In this document: positions 15,301-28,100 of the stretch, piece by piece
Position numbering within the stretch: the first letter of the stretch is position 1
Layout: each line of letters begins with the position of its first letter
NCBI GenBank assembly: GCA_037013685.1
Contig: CM072887.1
Coordinates: forward strand, 49,031,154 to 49,095,153
From: Acridotheres tristis
Taxonomy: Eukaryota > Chordata > Aves > Passeriformes > Sturnidae
DNA length: 64,000 nucleotides
Reading direction: 5' to 3'
The notes under the pieces: model-generated
The model's input: only the letters and a program-made list of their open reading frames with translations
Told to the model about the DNA's origin: nothing
Databases searched by the model: none
Made by a program: the position numbers and the translations under genes

Positions 15301-17469
15301 TCATACCCCATGCACTGCAGTTATTATTTATGGCATTTTGATCTGTACTTCTCCACTAGTCTATCAGCATTAATGAAATGGTTTCTCATCATTATGGTGC
15401 CTTGTGACAAAAAAGATGGTGCTGAAGTGGCTGACATCACCTCTCCTTGCTCTGCAACATATGAGGTCATTTACTCATCATATTCATTCTCCTGGAAAAA
15501 ATATAACCAGCAGCTCCCGTTCCAGCCTGTTTTGGGAGTTCTTCCTTACCCAGGTTGTATTCTGAGCATGAACTGGATAAACTCAATCAATGCAAAAAAG
15601 GCTCATTGATGTCAAACTGGCAGTTCCTAGTCCCAGATGTGTCATGCTCAGTTAGTGAATAACAGAGTGTCAAATAAAGCAATAAATCTTCTTACTTGCT
15701 GAACTGCTATGCAGGGCTGTCATGAGAACACACTCCCATGCTCAGTAATTCTGTGTGATGAGTGAGCCTGGCTGCATCCCCATAATTTCCAGAGGCCAGC
15801 AGAGAGGCTCAAACATATTGAGTTGGGATGAGTCCTGGATCAGTATCCCTTTCTCAGCACCTTGAGGCCACAGTTGGAAATTTGACAGCAATATGCCATG
15901 GAAACACTGTCAATTTTAAGCTGAATTTCAGCAAGGCTGTTCTTGGTGCAAGGTAGTGCCTAGAGCAAGAAGGACTCGCTCAGATGGGCTGTGTGTTTCT
16001 TAAATAACTGACATAGTTCTCATTTCTTAGCAAACATTCGTGCTGGGGAACACTCTGGAGTGCTCTGGGGAAAGGGGTGGTGACAGATAGGGCTCAGAGA
16101 GGAACTCCAGTATAGACCACACTGAGTCCCTCCATCATGTCTGTATGAACTCTACTGAAAGAAGAGTGAACTCAATATTTGGGGCCAACCAATCTTTGAG
16201 GATTGTGTTAGATCCCTTTATAAGAAAGCTGAGCCTAAAGGACTGTTAGGCAAAAGCCACTGATTCATGACAGACAAAAGGCTCCCAAAATATCCTGGGT
16301 AAAAGCATGAGAGCAAGGAGTCTTAAATTCCTTAAGGACATTTCAGTGAGAGGGCAAAACCCTAACAGGTTGCTGCACGCTTGGTATCACTGCACATGGT
16401 GATGACTCCCAGTTGATAGTGGATGGCCTGATTCTGACTGATGTCAATTTCTGTTATTCAAACACCAGAACTGGTTGTGTTAGGACTGACAACTGAGAGA
16501 CTTCAAAAACTTCTTACATCATGCAAGGACACTCTGTCAGAGCTGAAACCCATCAAAAGTTAACTTTTCATTTTAGTTTTAATTAACTAACATAATTTTT
16601 CTAGTCTGATGTGTAGGCAGAGGTTCATGAAGATAAATCAATGTGAACATCATCAAGAAGCAGAACTTGAGTTTTAGTAACTGCTGGCTTTTAAAGCCCC
16701 TTGTTGCAGTGTGTTTTGCCTGTGTCCATGCCTTTGTGTTGCTGAGCTATGCTCTATGTATTTCAGTGAAAAATGTCAGACTTGCCCCACATTATACTTT
16801 GATCCTCTATTCAGTTTGGTTAAATTACACTGCAGATTCACCATCTCCTTTTTTGCTTTTGTCTAAGCCCTGAATCAATTTAACACTGTGGTGTACTTGA
16901 GAAAAGAAGCAATGATGGAGGCAGAGAAAAAACATAATTTTTAAGTTCCCTGGAGCTGGTCAACACTTAATGTCTCTGAGGACCCAGAATTACCACTGGC
17001 ATGAAGTGTCAGCGCTTGAAAGTAAATACTAACAATTAACAAGATAAAATCAGGCTGCACCAGTGCTTTGCTTTCAAATAGATGCTGTAGCTTCCATTCA
17101 CAAAAGCACTTGATTCTATTCTCATTTTAAAGCTTCGTTTTAAAATTAATCTAACGGGACCTTGGTAGATGCACTTAAGCTGGAACAGACGTGGAAATCC
17201 TGCTGGGCAGGGCTGGGCACAACTGCACCCTTCGGCCAGCACCAGTGGGGTTGGAGAGCTTGGGCAGCCTGATGCTCTCGAACGATGGGCCTGGTAGATT
17301 GTGGGGGGGGTTCTGCTGTTAATGATAGCACAAGAAGAAGAGAGACAACCATGCAATCCTGAAAGACTTAGGTTTGTCCCTGGAAGCATTTACAACTTGG
17401 CTATCTCTCCTAACTCAGATATTCTGTCACTTTAAAGGAGGCAAAGGGGGAAAATAGAGGGAAAAAATG

Positions 17470-17760
17470 AGGAAATGCAGCAAAGGCTTTGATTTGTCTG
17501 CGGCATAAAACTGGATTATAATGTCATTTGCTAACTGACAGATCATTTAGTGTCCTGGAAGAGTCTGTTTTCACACCGCTGAAGCTCTCACAGGGGAATT
17601 CTGTGTGGGCTCCTTATTGTCAGAGCTATTTTTCACCCAATTTGTTTCCAAATGATGTCTAACCTGAGGTCTTCCCACTGAGAGGGCTTTAAGCAATGAT
17701 TAATGAGAAGTGTTTTGCCAGACCCACCTGGGGAATGGCCCATCTGCGAACCCAGGTAAG
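17470..17760. promoter_or_regulatory. Candidate conserved enhancer with paired TCF/LEF words
   Basis: CAAAGGCTTTGAT at 17481-17493 is an inverted pair of TCF/LEF core words. It is followed by TTATTGTC (SOX-like, about 17613-17620), AAATGATG (17650-17657) and GATTAATGA (homeodomain, 17698-17706). The block has balanced composition and no repeats, unlike its surroundings. Enhancer status is inferred from motif density only. Confidence 0.35.
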
Positions 17761-19055
17761 ATGGAGCTGCCTACGAGGCACTGGCTTGTGAATGGCAGGC
17801 AGCTCCCTATGGCTTGAGGCATAGCTCACAGCAAAGGCAAGGTGTACTCTGTTTGCATCTCAGTGATTCATAAAAGGACTGGAGATAAATGTCACTCACT
17901 CTACCATTAACATCTAGTTGGAAGAAACAATTTCCCTCTCTGGGGACTGATCCCCTTTCTGTTCCATATTCAATTATATTATGCATTCAGCATATGTATA
18001 GCACATACCATTTGAAATGGCCTGAGACCTTCAGACATGCTAAGTCTGTTTAAAGATGGCAAGTTAAAGCAGGCACAGCTTCACATGACAACCTAGCTTT
18101 CAGATACTTTTCTTATTTGAGCTACAAGCTCTTGTCCCTTCCTTTCAGTGGTGGCTCTGCATGCAGCTACCCCTTCACCCTTACCTAGGCAGCATGGCAA
18201 AGCAAGTGGGGAAACAGTGATTTTTAGTCTACATCCATTCTTTATATTAGACAGTTTTGTTCTGCCAGAAAATCCAATTATCCCTGACCTCCAAAACAGA
18301 GATCTTTTCAGACTTCAACCTCTTAGTTACATGTAGATGGGACAAACCTTATCTTTTACTTTCCTGAGAGACTTCTCTCGTGCATAACATTACTAATAGT
18401 GAATGTGAATCTCTTGGTAGCTGCCTAACATGATCATTAAAATGCTCACATAAAAGTAAAGAAGCCCCGAAAATTTGGTTTCTCTCTGTATTTATGAGGC
18501 TGAAATCTGAACATATTTCTTACAGAATAATTTCCCTCCCCTGATTTATGTGGAAGCTCCAGGCTTAGTTATCATCTGGAAATACATTCCTATACAGTCT
18601 GTGTCATTTAAATGCAGCATCCTACTGTCCCGTCTGTCAAGACCAAAACATAATGGGTCCAACTGTCTATGAATAAAACAGATTGTTTGTAGGGAATATT
18701 TATAGCCGATAAAGAGCAAGAGTTTATACTGGCAAAAGCCGTCCTTCTTGTAAATAGCTAGAGGCTCCCAACATCCCCTGACTTTCAGCAGCGTTTATTC
18801 TGTTGAATGTGGATCAAAAACATTCCTCACTCACGGCTTGGCAAGATGAGTTTGACAACGGTTTTCTAACCAACTGTTGTGACACCAGCAGTGCATTTTG
18901 CCTGAAATTTCACCTGCAAAGCAATGTCCCACTTTCTTTAACTACTTCTCATGCCAACAACATGTTTACCGTGATTTAGATGTCTATTATACGCATGAAT
19001 GACTTGTCTACATAATTTCATCAAAAAAATGAACCCTCATAAGTGGCACAGATGC
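17761..19055. other. Intergenic, no gene recognised
   Basis: No frame of interest. The part from about 18650 to 18850 (AATATTTATAGCCGATAAAG and following) has the even composition of possibly conserved non-coding DNA, but I see no distinctive motif grammar. Confidence 0.5.
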
Positions 19056-19220
19056 TGGTATGATGGTAATCAAATTAGTTTTTGGACAGGTTTATGGCCA
19101 CTTGCTGTCAGTTAAGCTCTCTTTGGCTATCTTCACTCCTAATACAGTTTTGATGGTGATTAATGGCTCCATTAATACACTGTTTGTGCTGTGATAGACA
19201 CCACATTATGGTCTTGTTTG
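19056..19220. promoter_or_regulatory. Candidate conserved enhancer with homeodomain palindrome
   Basis: The block contains ATCAAATTAG (19068-19077) and the exact palindrome ATTAATGGCTCCATTAAT (19159-19176), two inverted TAATGG homeodomain words with a two-base centre. Surrounding sequence is non-repetitive. A palindromic paired homeodomain site favours dimer binding. Not tested by alignment. Confidence 0.35.
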
Positions 19221-20369
19221 CTGACCACAGCTGAGCATGTATTTTTGTAAACTCAGTTCTGAAGAAAATATTAATCATATTTAATATGTCACTCTTACGA
19301 ATTGCCAGGCAGAGGTCACACAGGGAGACCTTGTCCTTCTACTTTCCTCACCACAGATGAGCTTCTGGGCTGCTAAGAGAGGCAGAAGACTCATGAAGAA
19401 TGTGGTTGGATTAAATGTTCATCAAGTTTCCTCATGCTGGGAACATGCCAAGGGTCTCACTACAATGTTTTTTCTTGTCTGTGTTGCCATGCTGCTCATC
19501 CTCCTTTTCTCTCTTGCATCCTCCCAACCTAATTTCTTTGTCTTGAGATCCAGGAAGGATGGGTTTTTCAGGGGGTTGGTTTGTTGGGGCTTCTTTTTCT
19601 TTTTTTTTTTTTCCCCTTTCTAGACCTGATCTCTGCTCATTTTAACATTGTGTTCTCAATCCTTTCCCTTTCACCGGCTTGTCTGAGCCACTCAAAATCA
19701 ACAAGTGAGTCTGGTCAAATGATTTTTAACTAATTTTGATCTATTTCCACTCTGCCACTACCTCTGTGGAAATAGAGTAGAAACTGACATTTCATTTGGA
19801 GTACATAACACGATAAGTTGTTGGTCACAGTAGTGATGGACAAGTTGTACCTGGAAGGCGACTGTGAAAAGTAGAAACTGCTGCTGAATTTCCCATCATA
19901 CATGCTGGGACTCAGTGCAGTAGCAAAGTCTGGGTGAAGTTCTGACATTACAAAAGCTGTAGGTAGCTTTTAACCCGAGTGTCATTGTGGAACAGACGTT
20001 ATCTGGAAACAGTGCTGGAGACCCTGGCATTTTGCCATTCACCCTCAGATCCCTGCATACCCACAGAAGCACAAGTGTGTACTCTCAAACTATTTGCTTG
20101 CTTGCAAATGAAATGGTGCATAGCTCTGGAACAAACCCACAAGCTTCTTTTTTTCAGTCAGTGAGGAACAGGAAGAAATCTATGACCCTGGAAAGAGGAA
20201 AATGAACTAATTAGAATATTTGCACTAATTCTTTTAAGTAATTGAAGAAATATGTCTGCATGTGTGTGCGCATTTTGGTGGGTAGTTTTTTGTTTACCTC
20301 CTGTAATTAAGCCTAGTTTCTTTCCAGCCATATTTGATTTTTATGTTCATCTGTGCACTCGCCTAAACT
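19221..20369. other. Intergenic, no gene recognised
   Basis: A T-rich low-complexity stretch (19561-19620) with G runs is the only repeat. Short open frames on both strands show no domain. Confidence 0.55.
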
Positions 20370-20560
20370 CCACCCACTTGCTCCTCTGCAAATATTTATT
20401 ATGCAAATGGTTTGTTTTGAATTGAGTGATCCGAGCAGCTGCCCAATTCTGCATAACTGTTCTTTAGGAAAATTGCAGACTAGCTGGGTAACATATTATT
20501 GAACTAGTTAAATAGTTATGATTGGTGTTGAATTGCTATAAATGCTCCTTGTAGAGTTCT
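20370..20560. promoter_or_regulatory. Candidate conserved enhancer with octamer and E-box
   Basis: A perfect POU octamer ATGCAAAT (20401-20408) lies 28 bases before a CAGCTG E-box (20436-20441), followed by AT-rich homeodomain-like words including AACTAGTTAA (20503-20512). POU plus bHLH site spacing of this kind is seen in neural progenitor enhancers. This is a motif-based inference. Confidence 0.35.
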
Positions 20561-23500
20561 GTTTTCCAACAGTGATGTTTAGATTTTTTCTGTCTGCAGT
20601 TACCTCAAACCACATCCCACTCTTGGACCAACACCTGTGATTCTCCAGCTCTTTTGCTGGAAGTAATGGCTGTGCCCACTGTCTTTAAATCAAATATATG
20701 TTCTGGAATATCATTTTGCAGAGTCAACCAGGGTCCCATTGGCCACTAAAATAGTTTTGAACTTACATTGACTTTATCTCTGACAGTGAAAATCTTTATT
20801 AAAAGCCATTACTAAATGTCCCTTCCTCTAGAAATTCTAAATCCTGTCTGGCCCCTATGCTTCATTTCCTGATAAGTCCAGGAGAAAAAAACATGGAAAA
20901 AAATGAGAACTTCTGTGCTTGGGAGAGGCAGAATTGAGCGGTGTGATGGGACAGCTTTCACAGCACAGCCATCTAGATGGAGCACAGGAAACTCTCCAAA
21001 TGAGGCAGTTGAGAAGAGAGAAATACCAAAGTCATGCAGATGAGATGACTCATTTCATTTGCTCATATTAAGGGTAACCTAAGAGATTACTGAATCTCTT
21101 TTGCATGCAAACACACAGATCAGCATATGCTCAAATATGCATACAAGCACAGACACAGTTTCTACTAGACAGCCACCTCATGGGCTTTCTTGGACCTCTC
21201 TGTCACCTGATTCCCTCTTCCTTTGTTCCTCCTTAGCTTTGCTAAGGTAGTCACATACTTCCTCATTTTTTTCTAAGTGTTGCATAAAACGGTGACTCCA
21301 GAAAATATGCTCCAGTTTGTCTGACACAGCACTGTTATGAAATCAGGGGAAATAACCAGAAGCCAAAGTTATGTCACAGGCCATTTTTCATTACCCTGCT
21401 GCATTGGTGGTTCTCCCTGTTTATTACCTGCATGCACAGACCTGTCATGAGACCTTGGCATTATTTCTTAACTTGTTTGTTAAAAAAGTGAGAGAGATCT
21501 TGTTTTTTGTTCTTCCTTTCTGCAATGGGGTCCTCTTCCCACTTTTCATCCCTTGGCCCTAAAATAGCTATTATTAGTGTGTTGTAAAAATCACTTATTT
21601 TGCATAAGAACAAACATTTTTCAGTCTATTACAGTCTCAGCTATGAAAACCAGTGTTGTTTCAGTGAAATAATACATATTGATATATTGTTTGAGAGTTT
21701 AATCTAAACAAGCCATATGTGACTGAATATAACAGAAAAAAAGTCTTTTAAATTTAATTAAGTGATTGAATGCAACCAATATTTAACCATTTCTTAATAG
21801 TTCCATTTGGGCCATATCCTGCTCATAACAAATAACAAAACCACTAAGAGTTCAGAATTCACAGTTTCTGTATGAATATGTAAATTCGCTTATCATACTT
21901 TATTTGTATATTTCTTGGTCACTGTGTTTACTTCTTCTTTCACCTTTTAAGTGGAGAGATTATATGTGTTACATATACACATATGCAGTGCAGACATAAA
22001 TGCACAAATTACCACATATATATTTACATACTTCCACTCATAAACTCCTTCATGAAAAAATCATTAAACTCATATTTGCTGATGACTTTTGTCATCCCCA
22101 TGGAGAAAGACTGGCTGATGGGATGAAACCAAATATTTAAGAATTTTCTGATACTTGAAATTCAGCTAAAACTACACATGGATATATAACCATGTTTACA
22201 GGTAGGTATACACATATCTAAAGAAAAAAGTCCGATTGTTTCTTTCCACACATGCATATGATATGAGACAGGGAAGAATCTGCAATCCCTTTCTACCCTG
22301 GATGTCCAAGGTGACAGTGTAAAGAATCCCTGGCACTGCTATCTTTGCCAAAAGCTGGTGAAATACTTTACATGAAAGAGTTAGAGTCTGCCTGATGTCT
22401 CCACAGCATTCTGTTTTACACATGTACATAAATATACACAAGATAGCTTTGTGGAAAGGAGGTTTTTAGTGTTATTTAAGGAGGATTGGGATGAGGAAAA
22501 AGAAAAACCATGAACAATTCATACCAGATCAGAACTGTCTGTGGGTGTTTTGAGTCCTCAGAGAAAATGTGTTTCTCCCCAAGGACACCAAAATCCAGCG
22601 GTGTCCCTGTGTGTGGCTGTGCTGGAAGCAGGCACTGCTGGTGGAGCACACCAGCCAGCCCTGTGCTGGTTTCCTGCTGAGCTCTGCAGTCCTGCACCCT
22701 GAACCCTCAAGGAGCACCTCCACCTGCCACACCACGTGCATCTGTGTGCTCACCCTGGGAGGCTCCCGGGTTCTTGCAATGGAAGATGGAATACAACCAT
22801 TAGATGGTTTGGTTTGACCTCTGCTCCCAGGCCCTCATATTTCACCCAGTTATTCTTCTATACAAACAGCTGGCTCTGTCTGGGTGGAGCACTGGTCTTG
22901 TTTGGCTACAGCTTAGTAGTTATCCAATGTCATGGAGGATCACTTAAAATTTAGAAGACAAAAATATTCTTGTCTAGGATACAGATTTAGCAATACATGG
23001 AGAAATCGGCATCCAAATTACCACTGGTAGCTGTCACTTTAAAATCAGGCCTTTCTGAGAACACAAATAAAGGGCCAATAAAGACATACAGATAAAAACT
23101 CACAGGATCTTTGAAGGGTGTATTTCAGTTCTGAAGGAAAGGGCTAAAACAGGCTAAAGGCTAAAACATGGCATACCATGAACTTGTCAACCGACTTAAT
23201 TTAAAGGCTGGTCAATTTTTCTCAATAAAACAGCTTTTGAATGGAAAACCACTGGTTTTGACTAAACATTTGTGAAAATGTTTTATTTTCCTAGAATATG
23301 TCCAGCGTTTAATAAAACCTTTCGCATGAATACAGACTAATTTTTAGGCCTCAAAACTCAGTTTCTCAGAGGAAAATAAATCAAAATGAATTATATGAGA
23401 TTCAATAAATAAATTATTTATACTATGTTATTTTATTAATACTGATCTGTCCTCTACCTTGAACTATGTGAACTACATGGAGTTCATTTAAATGGAGAAA

Positions 23501-24479
23501 AATTCAATAATCCTTTTAACATCCCATTGCGTTTGCTGTTATTCTGACACTCTTTGATCACCTTTCTGTAGAATGGAAGAGAGAAAATACTGTGGTATAA
23601 TCCCGTTTTTGTCCCTTCTCACATCCAGACTCCAGTGTCTGCCAGAGACTGTTCCAGTACATTGATATAATTTTACCCCTGAGATGCACTACTGCACTGT
23701 GCTATTTTCTCAGTTGTACTCGTGCTCATTGTGCAGGATATCCTTCATCTGACTGAAGTTTCTAGCTCATCAGGCCAGTGTGAGATCAGCAGGCTTCATG
23801 GGATAGCAGAGCTCACCAGATTTCACAAGAGGCAGTGGGGACACATTTATTCTGTTTGCCATTCGCTGTGCTGTGACCTAGCCCAGAGGAGGGGTGCAGC
23901 CTTACTGTGGACTTCAGTGCAGGCTGGAAATAGCACACCTAGGACAGGGCACCAACTCAGCTTCTGCTTGAGAACAAGGCATGGCTAGTCTGTGGATATG
24001 AATGTTATGGAAAAAAATAGGTCTTCAGCCCTCTTTGCTTCCATTTTGCACTTTCATGGGCTGTGGCAGGCTGTGGTTCTTCGCAGCACTAACCATATTT
24101 TCTTCTTCTGGCAGGGGGAAAAAATCATTACTACAAGTCTTCAGAAGACAAGAATAATCTTCAAAGAGTTAAAGCACCATCATACCTACTGCTAAGGGTG
24201 GTGATATCGTTTTTCTGGCCACTTCAAACCATTTTTTCAGATTGTGTCAATGTAAAATAGTTTTCTGTGATGAAACACACATTGTAAATGGATGATGGGG
24301 CTGGGGGTGAGCTGGAAGAAAGAGGAATCAAATTACATTTGGAAACAAAAGCTTTAACTTCTGGCAAGTAGACAATTAGTTTTTCTTTCTGTTGTTGGTC
24401 CTCGTGGTTTCATCTGTAATATGTATGGTGATTGTTTGCAGCCTGGCAACAGTGTGAAGTTGTGTGGGGGAGGGAAATC
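20561..24479. other. Gene desert, no gene recognised
   Basis: AT-rich segments at about 21560-22200 and 23200-23480 flank a moderately GC-rich piece (22560-22780) that has no CpG island character. Open frames stay below 90 codons. No mobile element or RNA gene is recognised. Confidence 0.6.
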
Positions 24480-25110
24480 TCTAGCCCTTGTTAGCTGCGA
24501 TCCAAACTTCAAAGGCTTTGGGGACATTGAGCAGACAGGTTTCAGCCGCCGTTAAGGCAGACATGTGAACAAAAGGCCTCCTTCCATTGCTGTGGAGCAG
24601 AGGTGACTTTTTGGCCCATTTTTGTTGTTGTTTTAATTTTGTCAGGAGCGAGGGGGAAAAAAGCCCCTGGCACCAGGGACGATGCTTTCTGCCCATGACT
24701 GCGTGCCCTTCTCCTTTCCACGTCAGAAGCAGATATGGGCATTTATGGCCCCATAAATCACAGGCTAAACCATACATGAGCAGCTGGTACATGTGCTAAT
24801 AACTATAATTATTAATCATGTCGATTTCACACCCTTCAAATTTCCGCGCGGGGCTTTCTGCTGGAGAGGCAGCCCCGGCGCCTTGAGCTGCTTATGGTAT
24901 GAAAATATGATGAGCTGATGGTCTTTGATGATTGTCCTATGACAGTATTGATCTCCCTACAATTGGGTTTGTGGGGTATCGCTACCCAACAAAAGTGGCT
25001 CTCCTCGCCTCCTGGTATATATCATTGTCACACATGCCCCATTGTTATCGAGGGGAGTGAATTACTTTCAGTATTCGTCCCAGTCTTTAGCTACTAGGTC
25101 ACCATTATTC
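24480..25110. promoter_or_regulatory. Strongest candidate conserved non-coding element
   Basis: This 600-base block looks unlike neutral DNA: balanced composition, no repeats, and dense words. They include CAGCTG (24781-24786), TAATTATTAATCATG (24806-24820), and a small CpG knot CGCGCGG (24845-24851). CTTTGATGATTGTC (24923-24936) is a TCF/LEF word directly followed by a SOX-like one. A near-perfect hairpin lies at 24968-24993 (10 of 11 pairs, loop TCGC). I infer a developmental enhancer, presumably for OLIG3 as the only gene in view. A structured RNA is a weaker alternative. Confidence 0.45.
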
Positions 25111-28100
25111 TAGCCTTATGTCAGTGTGGGGACATTTACTTTGATGTTTTCTTTTGTATCTTTCTTAGGGTGAAAGAATTTGGCTATATAGAGCTGCTTA
25201 AGAGAAAAAAAAAAAAAAAAAGGAAAAGAAAGAAGAAAAAAGTCAGCAGTTCAGGTTGGGGTGCCTGGTGGGAGCCAGGGAAATATTCCTCACAAACACA
25301 GCCATCTGACCTCCCTGGTCCTTGGTGCTGAGTGCCTTTGCCACTGAGAACTTCACCCCAGCAGCAGCATAAGCACTGTATCCAGCCCCAGCTAGGGCCC
25401 TGGCTAGAGACTCTTCAGCCACCAAGGAGGACAGAAAGTGAAGCAATCTCCTCTCAGCCTCACTGCAATGGCAAACTCTTTCCACTGCAGCGCTTCTCCC
25501 TCACTATGTGCTTGGCTCTTTAGGAGAAGCACAGACAGTGAGATGTGGCAATACACTAGAAGCAGCTTTATGGGTGACATTGCTGGAGGACCTAAAACAT
25601 TAGAGACAAGAATAACCTCCCTTGAAGCCAAATAACCCTTCCGAGGTGGTGGGAGCGCACCTCAGGCTAATCTGCTTGATAAGGTGACACTGTGGTGGCC
25701 AATCATCTCCCACTGGCCTGAACAAGGGCATGGGACTCTCCCCACTTGTTCCCAAATCTGCATGGCCCCCATCAGGCAGCTTCTAAATTACTCCTGCTGT
25801 CTTTACAGCTGCTCCGTTCCACTGACCCCCAGAAGGGCCCAGGGATTGTTAGGAAAAATTTCTATTAATCAGGCCCAAACAGACTGTTACAATTTCACAC
25901 TTTTTCTCCTGTCATTTCACAGGTTTAATGAATTTCAGGGTCTGCTACTTTCAGAAGAGTTACTCTCAAGGCCACAACAAAAAAATTAATTAAACTTATG
26001 TACAAAAATAAAATGCTGAGGAAAACAAACACACATGCACAGAAGACTGATAATACCAGGACAGGGAGCGCTGCTTCCAAAGCATTGCTTAAACAGACCT
26101 GGAAAAATGCTGAAGGGGAATACGATGCAATCCAGGCAGCAGATTCCTGCCTCCTCTGGGCCTGATCTTGCTCTGTTTTTAACAGGAGGAATTTTGCATT
26201 TCACATCAGTGTGAGCTAAATAGGTTGGGTATCAGTTATGGACAAAACACACAAACCTTGTTTGCTTCAGGGCTGACGCCCACTCGCAATTACCCAGGAT
26301 TAAATGACAGGCCACTGTGTCAAAGGGCTGCATGATCCCACAGCTGGTTCATGTAAGGTCTTTTGCTCTTTTTCCTGGGGGTATAAACACATCATGGCTG
26401 CCAGTGATCAGGGTGCCCAGACTGGACCGCAAGTCTCTCCTCCTAGACGATCACTTTCACTCCATATGGTAGTGTTGGAGTCTGCTGGGAAGTGGGGGCT
26501 GGGAAGGAGGAAAGCAATGTGAGAGCATGTCAGTCTTCACAGATGTGAAGGCTGAATTTCACAATCCTTATGTTCAGCTTTGCATGTGCTACACAGGCCA
26601 GTAACTTCCATCTTCAGGTCTCTAAAGCTACTCCAAGAGTTTATCTTTACAAAGATCATCAGAGAGGCCAAGAAAATGTCTTGAATTCTCATCCCTCTGG
26701 ACTGAGGACAGAAGAAGCACCCCCCTGACTTTAACATCTTATCTAGCCATATGACACATAATGCCCTTGTGAGCACTGCCCATGACATCCTGTACATCTT
26801 CTCTTTCCATTTTCCCTCTGCAAGTCCAATGTATTGCAGGAAAGAAGCAGCATAAAGGAGTATAAGCATTTAAAGACAACAACAATCATCTAGGACAGAG
26901 AGCAGTATAAAACAGTTAAGCTTCCAACAAATAAGATTATAATGACTGGACATCCATTAGTGACTGCAGACCTCCAACATCACAATTTTCTGTGCCCATG
27001 TTCTCCCTCTTCCCTTTGCCTGCTTCTCTCTCCTTGTTACCAGGCACCACAAGGCAGGCACTACCCAGTGCACCCCAGACACTACAAGAGAAGCAAGCAT
27101 AGGGTGAGTGCACTGAGTCTGGGACAAGCACTGGGTGGGGGACATGATACCCCTAAGCCTTCACTGAGTGCTACAGATTGTTGAATTTACCATGTTATTT
27201 AGTAGGCAAATGGACTTGACAGCTAACCTGTGCAGTGAAGTCTCAGCCTGATGGACTTGGGAGTATGAGCAGACAGAGGTGCTCTGAGCCCATCTGGAAC
27301 CACTGGATCCAGACAGCTTACAAGAGTACAGCTCAGGTCAAGGAACACAGACCAGCAATGAGAGGAGACTCTTTGCTTCCCAAGGGTTTCCAGAGACTAA
27401 CAGGATTTTATTTTGTATCATGTTGATCAGTGCTGAATGCCTTAGGCTCGACCCAGTATCTCTGGATTTCCTTTGTGGAAATACATGCTTTTTGAGATTT
27501 CTCATATATCTATCTAGCAGGGCACCACTTCTGATTCTTCGTTGGGAAAAGTGAGCAACCCTCTAAAACATCCAACCCTTCACTAAGCAGTGTCCTGTCA
27601 GGGGCTGGAATCAACAGAGTTTAAATGCCTGCTCTGAACCAGCCACACAATCTCACACATGGGTTATTGCCCAATTCATGTTTCAACTCCTCTGTCATTC
27701 TGGCAATCCGACCAAGAAACCTGTATGGCCAATCTAACCCATTCATGACAAGTTTGTCATGTGCTAAATCTGAAGTTTCCAATATTAATTCTGAGCTCAC
27801 TTGTGTTTTTGCTTAACTGAATTATTTACCATCTCCTAATTCTTGGCATACTGGCCTAACAATCTCTGTAAGGAGTCTTTCAAATGCAACAGATTCATCT
27901 ATAGATCCAATACATTGCTTTACAAGGAGGAAGTCTTCTCTTGATCAGCCAGTTATCATTATCTCTTCATGCCTGTGCACAGGTACTCTTTATTTTAGTC
28001 CTCTGTGTGGGAGCTGTCTCTATCAGAGGCTGTGTGGCCATGACTAAACTGGTAACTATGACCAGAATGTGGCTCAGGCATCCCCCCACGGTTAGCCCCC

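Larger units (their letters stand above)
9446..17469. other. Gene desert, no gene recognised
   Basis: This is mostly AT-rich, non-repetitive DNA. It includes the CA and CT simple repeats listed separately, a short GA run at 11831-11840, and an inverted pair of GATA words (TTATCACTTTGATAA, 14499-14513). No open frame exceeds about 145 codons, and none has recognisable composition or motifs. No mobile element is recognised. Confidence 0.6.
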
